Source: Desulfuromusa sp.
GTDB taxonomy: Bacteria; Desulfobacterota; Desulfuromonadia; Desulfuromonadales; Geopsychrobacteraceae
Assembly (NCBI GenBank): GCA_021647765.1
Contig: JAKIUD010000051.1
Coordinates: 1-23,398 of the forward strand
DNA: 23,398 bases
Reading direction: 5' to 3'
Shown: positions 1-7,300 of the stretch, in pieces
How the letters are laid out: the number at the start of each line of letters is the position of its first letter
How positions within the stretch are numbered: position 1 is the stretch's first letter
Program-made: the position numbers and the translations under genes
Notes under the pieces: model-generated
The model's input: the letters and a program-made list of their open reading frames with translations, nothing else
Told to the model about the DNA's origin: nothing
Databases searched by the model: none

Positions 1-12
1 TTCTGAAGAACT

Positions 13-38
13 TCGGGGGCAATGCAAATTGTCCCCGA
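13..38. repeat. Imperfect inverted repeat near the left edge
   Basis: The arms TCGGGGGCAA (13-22) and TTGTCCCCGA (29-38) pair over 10 bp, with one G-T pair, around a 6-base loop. The arm ends resemble the GGGGACA-type termini of the repeats further right, so this may be another relic of that family. It lies just upstream of the truncated transglutaminase fragment. The pairing is seen directly; the family link is inference. Confidence 0.45.
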
Positions 39-111
39 TCATCAAAAGACCATTAAATATGAAAATATTGCGAACTGTACCAAATAATCACGGAATGCTT
101 GTCAAAACAAT

Positions 112-525
112 GTGGCAATCAACACCATCGCCAGATCAGCCGGAGTTCCGGCGCGTGAGATTCTCGGCCTGCGTCTCGGCAAGGAAGATGGTACAGACAT
201 CACTAGTTGGCAGCATTGCTGGGCTGAGTTCTATCTGCCAGGGACAGGCTGGATAGCTGTCGACCCGGCTGATGTACGCAAGGCGATGCTCAAACAGAAT
301 CTGGTGCTGGACGATCCAAAGGTTGATGAACTGCGCGAATATTTCTTCGGATCACTAGATCCGAACCGGATCAGAATGTCGGAAGGGCGTGACCTGATCC
401 TCAACCCACCGCAGCAGGGACAGGCCATCAACTACCTGATGTACCCCTTTGCTCAGGTCGGCGGACAGACCATCGACTGGCTGGATCCGGCAACGTTCAA
501 ATATCGCATCACCTTCAATAAATAA
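112..525 (+). pseudogene. Transglutaminase-like protein, C-terminal fragment
   Basis: The reading frame from GTG at 112 encodes 137 residues that look like the C-terminal part of a bacterial transglutaminase-like (papain-fold) protein. ARSAGVPARE is the conserved helix after the catalytic cysteine. HCWAEFYLPGTGW carries the catalytic His region, and VDPADVRKAM carries the Asp. The same frame has stops at 4-6 and 85-87, and no Shine-Dalgarno sequence precedes the GTG. The expected N-terminal half, including a convincing Cys motif, is missing, although a Cys codon does lie at 100-102. I read this as a truncated or frameshifted gene whose 5' part has decayed. The upstream sequence is outside the window, so a frameshifted but recent gene cannot be excluded. 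Its native substrate is unknown. Confidence 0.5.
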
Positions 526-549
526 CACGAATAAAAGAGGGTCTTCCGT

Positions 550-718
550 GATTCGGGGGACACCAGACTCATCGGGACTGTCCCAAGAGTTTACGAGACA
601 CGAAGAACCACGGCAGTTCGCACCGCAAAAGCCTGGGACAGCCCCCATGCGGGGACAGTCCCGTTTTTGCTGGAAATTTCCTTAAACTAGCGTCATTCTA
701 TGGTGTCTCCCTGAAATC
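550..718. repeat. REP/MITE-like repeat, copy A
   Basis: This gene-free stretch is a palindrome-rich element. Its left end, GATTCGGGGGACACCA (550-565), is an imperfect inverted match of its right end, TGGTGTCTCCCTGAAATC (701-718). Inside are two perfect 5+1+5 palindromes, GGGACTGTCCC (574-584) and GGGACAGTCCC (652-662). Bases 621-709 recur in inverted orientation at 3953-4040 with only a few differences. Repeats with GGGACNGTCCC cores are, from memory, associated with IS200-like REP-associated tyrosine transposases in related genomes. No transposase is visible here, so that link is inference. Confidence 0.7.
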
Positions 719-745
719 TCAGATGATTCTTGTGAATCGCAACAG

Positions 746-1498
746 CTATTCCAGCTCACCAATAAATTCCGCCACCAAACCAAAATATTCCCGGGCATTG
801 ACGTACATGATGTCGTTATGATTCCCCTGCGGGAAGGTTTTTAATCTCTTCTTGCCGGGTGCCCAGTCATATAATCGCTGTCCGTGACTGACATCGATCA
901 GGCCATCATGTTGGGTGTGCATGACCAGCACCGGACCGGGATAAGCGGATAGTTTAAGTTGATGGTTCAGGTTCCGATCAATTTCTTCTGCCAGTTTTGT
1001 GGGACTCACATCGAGTTCCCAGGGGTCAACCCGTAACAGCAACCGTTCTTGCACGTCAGCAATGCCACTTTCCAGAATCAGTCCCGCTGCCCGGGGGAAT
1101 TTTGCCGCGGCTTCAATGGCAAAAATTGAGCCGACACTGCGCCCGAAGAAGATTATCTCGCTGGCAGGACGATTCAGTGCTTCGATCGTTGGAACCACAT
1201 CCTCAAGCATTTTTCCCAGTTGTGGTTGTCCAGTTGATTGCCCATAACCACGCAGTTCAGCCAAAAAACAATTGCACCCCATTTTCTGAATCAGGGTTAC
1301 AAAATCACCCTGCCAGTCGTCGACAATTTCCCCATTACCGTGAAAATAAACCAGAGTTTTTGCAGCAGGATCAATTTCATGATAACTGCAAGCTAAACGG
1401 GCATCACCGCAATCGACCCAGAAGGGATCTTTAATGTTTCCGGAACGGGGAAAGAAATAGCGTTCGCTGATCAGTGGGTGGTCGAGAATGTGGGGCAT
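746..1498 (-). CDS. Alpha/beta hydrolase (serine hydrolase)
   Basis: This gene encodes a 250-residue soluble alpha/beta-hydrolase with no signal peptide. The visible motifs are the oxyanion-hole HGNGE after a hydrophobic strand (about residues 53-57), the nucleophile elbow GRSVGS (Ser121), an Asp in QHDGLID (Asp198) and a His in GNHND (His227). Together they give an ordered Ser-Asp-His triad. The domain resembles the DUF1749/BAAT-like and FrsA-like cytoplasmic hydrolases; the substrate cannot be told from sequence. I chose the ATG at 1498 because AAGGAG lies 8 bases upstream. A GTG nine bases earlier overlaps that ribosome site and is unlikely. The gene is alone, downstream of cysK on the same strand but about 290 bases away, so co-transcription is uncertain. 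Confidence 0.85.
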   Translation of the reverse strand: MPHILDHPLISERYFFPRSGNIKDPFWVDCGDARLACSYHEIDPAAKTLVYFHGNGEIVDDWQGDFVTLIQKMGCNCFLAELRGYGQSTGQPQLGKMLEDVVPTIEALNRPASEIIFFGRSVGSIFAIEAAAKFPRAAGLILESGIADVQERLLLRVDPWELDVSPTKLAEEIDRNLNHQLKLSAYPGPVLVMHTQHDGLIDVSHGQRLYDWAPGKKRLKTFPQGNHNDIMYVNAREYFGLVAEFIGELE

Positions 1499-1792
1499 AT
1501 TCAACACTCCTTCAGGTTACTAATGCCAAGTGAAGGTGTTTAGTGGTTTTATTCCACAGAACAGTGACAACTAAGCAAGCTTATTTTGTATGATTGTGCT
1601 GATGTGAATAATCTCTATGACAAGCCCAAGGGACATACGGACATACATATTTTCGCTCGGGAATGAGTAAAGAAACACCAGACAAGGAGTTTTTTTGCCT
1701 GTCTGGAATCTGGTCGCGTTTATCCAGATGATGAATATAGCAGATCCTTAATTATAAAACTGTAAGGTCTTTTCTGCCCCAAAAACGTTTGG
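1499..1792. other. Intergenic region between cysK and the hydrolase gene
   Basis: I see no gene in these 294 bases. A hairpin with 7-bp arms CCAGACA (1678-1684) and TGTCTGG (1700-1706) lies about 90 bases past the cysK stop. Its loop contains a T run on the plus strand, and no U tract follows the stem on the minus strand, so it is at best a weak terminator for cysK. The hydrolase ribosome site is at the left end. No convincing promoter was found. Confidence 0.4.
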
Positions 1793-2752
1793 TCATTGCG
1801 ATTCCTCTTCGAACAGGACGCTGGACAGGTAACGCTCACCGGAGTCTGGCATAATCACCACAATATTTTTACCGATAAATTCAGGCTCTGCCGCCAGTCG
1901 CGAAGCAACTGCTGTTGCCGCTCCACAGGAGATCCCGGACAGAATACCTTCTTCTTTGGCCAGTCGCCGGGCAAATTCGATCGATTCCTCATTGGTCACT
2001 TGTTCAACTCGATCAACCATTTCCAGATCGAGGGTGTCGGGGATAAACCCACCCCCGATCCCCTGAATTTTATGCGGTCCAGGTTGCAGAATTTCACCGG
2101 CCAGATGCTGGGTGATGACCGGGCTATCGGTAGGCTCAACCGCGACTGAGATAATCTGCTTCCCTTTGGTTTTTTTTATGTAGCGTGAAACTCCAGTGAT
2201 GGTTCCGCCGGTACCAACACCAGAAATCAATATATCGATCGTTCCATCAGTATCTTCCCAGATCTCCGGTCCAGTTGTCTGTTCGTGAATTGCCGGATTG
2301 GCCGGGTTTTTAAACTGGTGCAGCAACAGGTAATGTTTGGGTTTCGATGCAGCCAACTGTTCGGCTTCAACAATGGCACCAGACATTCCTTTTGCACCGG
2401 GAGTCAGAATCAGATTGGCACCAAGGGCTTTAAGAACTTTGCGACGTTCAACACTCATGGTATCTGGCATGGTCAACGTAATTGAAATTCCTTTGGCCGC
2501 AGCTACAAAAGCCAATGCAATTCCAGTGTTGCCACTGGTTGGCTCGATAATTTCCATACCAGGTTTGAGGGTACCTCTTTTCAACGCGTCCCAAATCATT
2601 GCCGCACCAATTCGGCATTTGACCGAGTAGGCCGGGTTACGTCCTTCAATTTTACCATATACATTGGCTCCGTTCGCCGGAACTACACGGTTCAGGCGAA
2701 CTAATGGAGTTTTTCCAATTGACAGTGAATTATCAGCATAAATCTTGCTCAT
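1793..2752 (-). CDS. cysK: Cysteine synthase A (O-acetylserine sulfhydrylase)
   Basis: CysK makes L-cysteine from O-acetylserine and sulfide in the cytoplasm, the last step of sulfur assimilation. The 319-residue protein aligns with E. coli CysK over its whole length. NPAYSVKCR carries the PLP lysine (Lys45), with the same Cys after it as in E. coli. EPTSGNTG is the substrate loop, GVGTGGT is the phosphate-binding loop, and SGERYLS lies near the end. The start is the second of two adjacent ATG codons, with AAGGAG six bases upstream, giving the typical MSKIYADNSL N-terminus. A longer GTG/ATG extension upstream has no ribosome site. The gene has its own sigma-70 promoter about 100 bases upstream. 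No cysE is adjacent, so assignment rests on sequence. Confidence 0.95.
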   Translation of the reverse strand: MSKIYADNSLSIGKTPLVRLNRVVPANGANVYGKIEGRNPAYSVKCRIGAAMIWDALKRGTLKPGMEIIEPTSGNTGIALAFVAAAKGISITLTMPDTMSVERRKVLKALGANLILTPGAKGMSGAIVEAEQLAASKPKHYLLLHQFKNPANPAIHEQTTGPEIWEDTDGTIDILISGVGTGGTITGVSRYIKKTKGKQIISVAVEPTDSPVITQHLAGEILQPGPHKIQGIGGGFIPDTLDLEMVDRVEQVTNEESIEFARRLAKEEGILSGISCGAATAVASRLAAEPEFIGKNIVVIMPDSGERYLSSVLFEEESQ

Positions 2753-2849
2753 CATCTTCTCCTTTGCACGTTGACCTCCAGTGGTAACCACGTTCGATCA
2801 ACTTAGCTTTGCCGAAAAAAATAAACTAATATGTTGAGGTGTATTTAGT

Positions 2850-2878
2850 AATGTAGCTAATAATAGTAAAACAGTCAA
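2850..2878 (-). promoter_or_regulatory. Predicted sigma-70 promoter of cysK
   Basis: On the minus strand, TTGACT (2878-2873) and TACATT (2855-2850) are separated by exactly 17 bases, about 100 bases upstream of the cysK start in AT-rich DNA. Just downstream, ACTAA (2825-2829) and TTAGT (2845-2849) form a spaced inverted repeat that could be an operator. Promoter motifs are seen in the sequence; activity is inferred. Confidence 0.55.
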
Positions 2879-2933
2879 GAATAATAATATTTATTGATTC
2901 TATTGTCTCACAATAAACAGGTAATAGTGGAGA

Positions 2934-2990
2934 ATTCGGAGACACATATCTATCTATGGGGTTGAGTATGGTGTCCACCCCACCCCCGAA
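2934..2990. repeat. Short REP-like element with GACAC ends
   Basis: The left end ATTCGGAGACACA (2934-2946) and the right end GGTGTCC...CCCCCGAA (2970-2990) are imperfect inverted copies. The right end is the complement of the TTCGGGGG...GACACCATA terminus of the larger repeat at 3940-3964. The stretch looks like a minimal, internally deleted member of the same family, placed between the cysK and AMP nucleosidase promoters. Confidence 0.5.
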
Positions 2991-2999
2991 CTTTGATTC

Positions 3000-3029
3000 T
3001 TGACGAGCAACAGGTTATCCTTCAATAAT
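3000..3029 (+). promoter_or_regulatory. Predicted sigma-70 promoter of the AMP nucleosidase gene
   Basis: TTGACG (3000-3005) and AATAAT (3024-3029) each match the consensus at five of six positions and are 18 bases apart. They lie about 75 bases before the AMP nucleosidase start and immediately after the short REP-like element. Activity is inferred. Confidence 0.45.
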
Positions 3030-3105
3030 ATCTTTCAGACAAGGGGGAATCCTGCCTTTGTTTGATCTCCGTCTTAACTCATCACTATTTGTATAGGGAG
3101 ATTCC

Positions 3106-3879
3106 ATGGTTGACCGTCTACTGATCACCAAAAACTGGCTGCCACGCTACACCGGGATGCCGCTCGATGACTTCGGCGACTACATCCTGCTGACCAACTT
3201 CCGTCACTACGTCGACAAGTTTGCAGAGATGTTTTCCTGTGACATCCAGGGTGAAAATAAACCGATGCAGTCGGCAACCAACAGTAGCGGTCTGACTATC
3301 ATCAATTTTGGCATAGGTTCCGCGAATGCAGCTACCATAATGGATCTTCTCAGTGCAATACAGCCGAAAGGGGTGTTGTTTCTCGGTAAATGTGGTGGGT
3401 TAAAAAAATCGACCGAGATCGGTCACTTCATTCTGCCAAATGCCGCCATTCGTGGCGAGGGAACCAGCAACGATTATTTTCCAGCCGAGGTTCCGGCATT
3501 GCCGTCATTTAAACTGCATAAATTTGTTTCTGAGAAGATTCTTGAATACGGTCATGATTATCGTACCGGGGTGGTTTATACGACCAATCGTCGCATCTGG
3601 GAACACGATCAGGCGTTTCTGGATAAACTTAAGAAGATGACCAGTATTGGTATCGATATGGAGACGGCCACTATCTTCATCGTCGGTCACTACAACGTTA
3701 TCGCTCGTGGTGCATTGTTGCTGGTCTCTGATGTGCCACTCACCCCCGAAGGGGTAAAAACTGAGGAGTCGGATCAGCAGGTGACCCAGCAATGGGTTGA
3801 CAGCCACCTGCAGATCGGTATTGATGCAATGACTGAAATTGGAGAGAAGGGGGAAAAAATTAAACATTTCCTGTATTGA
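3106..3879 (+). CDS. amn: AMP nucleosidase, short form
   Basis: The predicted enzyme splits AMP into adenine and ribose 5-phosphate, controlling adenylate pools. The 257-residue protein is a nucleoside phosphorylase-fold enzyme. A phosphate-site-like loop LFLGKCGGL lies at residues 91-99, GIDMETAT at 182-189 places the Met-Glu pair of the ribose site, and the catalytic-type Asp is in VSDVP (Asp209). It corresponds to the short AMP nucleosidase subfamily (about 250-260 residues), which lacks the N-terminal regulatory domain of the roughly 480-residue E. coli Amn. The ATG at 3106 follows GGGAG by six bases, so the start is secure. The gene is monocistronic, preceded by its own promoter and followed by an inverted repeat. 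Substrate preference (AMP versus free nucleosides) is inferred from family resemblance. Confidence 0.82.
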   Translation: MVDRLLITKNWLPRYTGMPLDDFGDYILLTNFRHYVDKFAEMFSCDIQGENKPMQSATNSSGLTIINFGIGSANAATIMDLLSAIQPKGVLFLGKCGGLKKSTEIGHFILPNAAIRGEGTSNDYFPAEVPALPSFKLHKFVSEKILEYGHDYRTGVVYTTNRRIWEHDQAFLDKLKKMTSIGIDMETATIFIVGHYNVIARGALLLVSDVPLTPEGVKTEESDQQVTQQWVDSHLQIGIDAMTEIGEKGEKIKHFLY

Positions 3880-3939
3880 AATTACCTGAATTCTGCTTAT
3901 CAGCAACAAGCTCGTGAAAGAACGTCAACTGACCTATTG

Positions 3940-4040
3940 ATTCGGGGGGAGGGGGACACCATAGAATGACGCTAGTTTAAGGAAATTTCCAGCAAAAACA
4001 GGATGTCCCCGCATGGTGGCTGTCCCAGGCTATTGCGGTG
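3940..4040. repeat. REP/MITE-like repeat, copy B (inverted relative to copy A)
   Basis: Bases 3953-4040 are the reverse complement of 621-709 with only a few substitutions and small indels. Shared landmarks are GACACCATAGAATGACGC, GGAAATTTCCAGCAAAAAC and TGTCCCCGCATG. The outer end ATTCGGGGGG (3940-3949) matches the left end of copy A. The copies bracket a 3.2-kb segment with the hydrolase, cysK and AMP nucleosidase genes. Homology stops near 4040, where a possible coding remnant continues. Confidence 0.75.
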
Positions 4041-4144
4041 AGAAAATGATCGACCTCTTCCATGGTCTCCCGGAACTCCCGATAATCTTTTGCACCAAAA
4101 ACAACAGGGAGTACTGGACGTAATTCAGTTTTTGAGTGATGGTG
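3977..4144 (-). pseudogene. Possible coding remnant upstream of gltB
   Basis: The minus strand has an open frame of about 55 codons between stops. Its upstream part reads like real protein (TELRPVLPVVFGAKDYREF, then an acidic amphipathic stretch ending in FLTAIAWD), before running into repeat copy B. There is no start codon with a ribosome site. It may be the tail of a gene, possibly a transposase, left behind by the repeat. I cannot name the family with confidence. The rest of the gene-free stretch to 4324 shows only the gltB leader. Confidence 0.3.
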
Positions 4145-4324
4145 TCATTGGCGGCCTATGATGCCTACAGTTTAACCTTTCCATGGTCGCGGAAGTTGCA
4201 ACGCAAAAGACCAAGCAAGAGATAACAGGACATGCGTGATACGACACTAGACTGATTCTTTCAAAATAACCCTGAAATTTTCATCTTGGTGATCCAGCGT
4301 AATGTAATAAGAGGACTTACTCCC

Positions 4325-7300
4325 ATGAATTTAGCTGCACAATTTCGAGATAATTGTGGTTTTGGTCTGCTGGCACATATTCATAATCAGCCTAGTCATC
4401 AACTTCTTCAGGATGCAATCAAGGCATTGAGCCGGATGATGCACCGCGGTGCTATTTCTGCCGACGGGAAAACTGGTGACGGTAGCGGGTTGCTCTGCTC
4501 TATGCCGACCGGATTCATGCGTAAAATTGCTGAGGAAAATGGAATTTCTCTCCCCAAGCAGTTTGCCGTGGCAACCCTTTTCCTGAGTGATGCTGAAAAA
4601 CAGCTGAAGATTTTCCAGGAACAGTGTGAAACAAATGATCTGCACGTTCTTTTGACCCGGGTTGTCCCTCTTGATACTGATGCTTTGGGTAAATATGCCC
4701 TGCAGACATTACCTGATATTATTCAAGTTTTTGTGGTGCCTGCGGCATTGATTGCGACTCACCGCTTTGATGCTTTGATTTATCTGACCCGAAAAGAGGT
4801 TGAGCATCAGCTCCGGGATGATCCTGATTTCTATGTCCCCAGTTTTTCACAAACTTTGGTGTCCTACAAAGGGTTGGTGATGCCAACTTACATCAAAAAA
4901 CTCTTTCCTGATCTGCAGAATGAAGATTTTAAAATTTCCTTTGCCATGTTTCACCAACGATTTTCCACCAACACCCTGCCGCAATGGAAGTTGGCTCAAC
5001 CTCTGCGGATGATAGCCCATAATGGTGAGATCAATTCGATTCAGGGTAACCGTTTTAAGGCGCTCAATAAATTTACCGCTGCTGCCAGTCCAATTTTTTC
5101 AGATTCTGAATTAAAGAGAATTTTTCCAATTTTGGAAGACGGGGTCAGTGATAGTGCCAATTTAGATAATATGGCAGAATTTATGCTGGCTAACGGGGTT
5201 GATTTCTTTAAAGCAATCCGTTCTCTCATCCCTCCAGCACGGCACAATGTTGCTCATATTCCGGCAAAGCTGCGAGCCTTTTACGAGTACACTTCTGCGT
5301 CCTATGAGCCGTGGGATGGTCCGGCAGCTGTCAGTTTAACCAATGGCCGCTATATTGGTTGCATCCTGGATCGCAACGGTTTGCGTCCGGCCAAGTATAT
5401 CATAACAAAAGATGATCGATTGCTGATCAGTAGTGAATATGGGGTTCTTGATACTGCCCCTGAAATGGTTCGTGAAAGGGGGCGGCTGCAGAGTGGGGAA
5501 ATGATTGCCGCTGATCTTATACAGGGGAAGATTTTCTATACTGACGATATCGACCGCTATCTGATGGAATCGCAGCCCTACAATCATTGGTTGACGGAAC
5601 ATACTTACTATCTGCAGGAATTTATTGAGCGGCAATTTGAAGATCTCAGTGACTATCGTTATCCAGAGCTGTATAAATTACAGCGCTATCACAATATCAC
5701 AGGGGAAGTTATCGATCTGATGATCCGGCCGATGATGCAGGATGGCAAGGAGCCGGTTGGTTCCATGGGGGATGATTGCCCTCTAGCCGCTTTTTCAGAT
5801 CAACAGCGTAATTTTTCTGATTTTTTTAAGCAGAAATTTGCTCAGGTGACCAACCCGCCTATTGATCCGCTGCGCGAAAAAGTAGTGATGTCGACAACGA
5901 TTGGCTTTGGCGGAATTGGTAATCCCCTGCTTGAAACCAAAGATCGAGCCAAACGCCTCAAAAGTATTTCACCGATCCTTTCTTACGATATTTTTCAGGC
6001 GCTGCTTTCTTTTGGGGATCCAGAACTGCCCCGTTATGAGGCCAGCTATAAACACCGGACGTTTAAGACCGGTTTTACTGCAAATCTTAAAAAGTCGCTG
6101 CAAGGGCTGGGTCAGCAAGTGGTTGATGCCGTCACTAACGATGGAATTCGCATTGTTATTCTTGATGATCGAGCGCTCTCTCCGCAACAGAAGCTGATAC
6201 CGATGGCGATGGCACTTGGTTATGTTAATCAGCAGTTATTGCAGGCGGAGCAACGCCAACATGTCACCATTGTTGCGTGTACAGCGGAAGTCTTTGAGCC
6301 CCATGCAGCAGCGGTGCTTGTCGGCTATGGAAGTGTCGCACTCTATCCCTGGCTCCTCTATGCAACCGGATTAAGTCTCTGCGAAGCACGGAATCTGTCG
6401 GCAAAAGAGATTCGGGAGGCATTGAAAAACATCTACGCTGCGCTGACCAAAGGGATTCTCAAAATCATGTCGAAAATGGGGATCAGCACGGTCTCCAGCT
6501 ATCGTAATGCCGCTTTATTTGACATTATCGGTCTGAGTGAAGAGGTCGTTGATATTTGTTTTAACGGCTCTGCAGCGTTGCTTCCAGGGTTGGGTTTTTC
6601 CGCTATCGAAGAGCGGATCGAGAAGACCCATCGAAAACATTTTCTGGAAAATCATATGCAACCAGTTTATCCGTTGGAAGTCGGTGGCTTTTATCGTGAC
6701 AATCCGGGTTTTGAGTACCACGATTTTAACTCACAAGTGGTCACTCAGTTGCATCGTTTTGCCGAGATCCGTTCTCGGGATGAATACCTGAAATTTCGAG
6801 AGATGATCACTGGTCGTGGTATCAGATTTATCCGTGACGCACTGCAATTCACCAGCCCGAATCAACCGATCAGTCTTGATGATGTCGAACCTGTTAAAGC
6901 AATTACCTGCCGTTTTGATTCGGCAGCGATGTCCCTGGGGGCACTCTCTCCCGAGGCACATGAAGCATTGGCCGAGGCGATGAATCAGTTGGGTGGATCA
7001 TCCAACTGTGGTGAGGGGGGAGAAGATGCCGCTCGTTTTAAAACGGTTCGGAACAGTAAAATTAAGCAGATTGCCTCTGGTCGGTTTGGTGTCACTCCCG
7101 GTTATTTACGCAGTGCCAAAGAGATTCAGATCAAGCTGGCTCAAGGAGCAAAACCAGGTGAGGGGGGACAACTCCCTGGAGAGAAAGTCTCTTCGCTGAT
7201 TGCAGCCTTGCGTTTTACTGTTCCCGGGGTCACTCTGATTTCGCCACCGCCACATCATGATATCTATTCCATCGAAGATCTGGCGCAGTTGATTTTTGAT

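Noticed and set aside
449..685. Plus-strand frame running through repeat copy A
   Set aside because: It is composed of the transglutaminase 3' end out of frame plus palindromic repeat DNA; the inverted copy at 3953-4040 does not keep the frame.
550..718. CRISPR-like array from the repeated GGGACNGTCCC units
   Set aside because: There are only two units with irregular spacing, palindromic structure and no cas genes; a REP/MITE-like element fits better.
997..1434. Plus-strand 145-codon frame inside the hydrolase gene
   Set aside because: The minus strand encodes a complete hydrolase with an ordered triad; the plus frame has no recognisable motif or ribosome site.
1678..1706. Terminator for cysK
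   Set aside because: The stem is only 7 bp, the T run is inside the loop on the plus strand, and no U tract follows on the minus strand.
4184..4200. Sigma-54-like -24/-12 motif (TGG...TTGCA) upstream of gltB
   Set aside because: The GG and GC dinucleotides are 11 bases apart instead of the required 10, and the rest of the -24 box does not fit.
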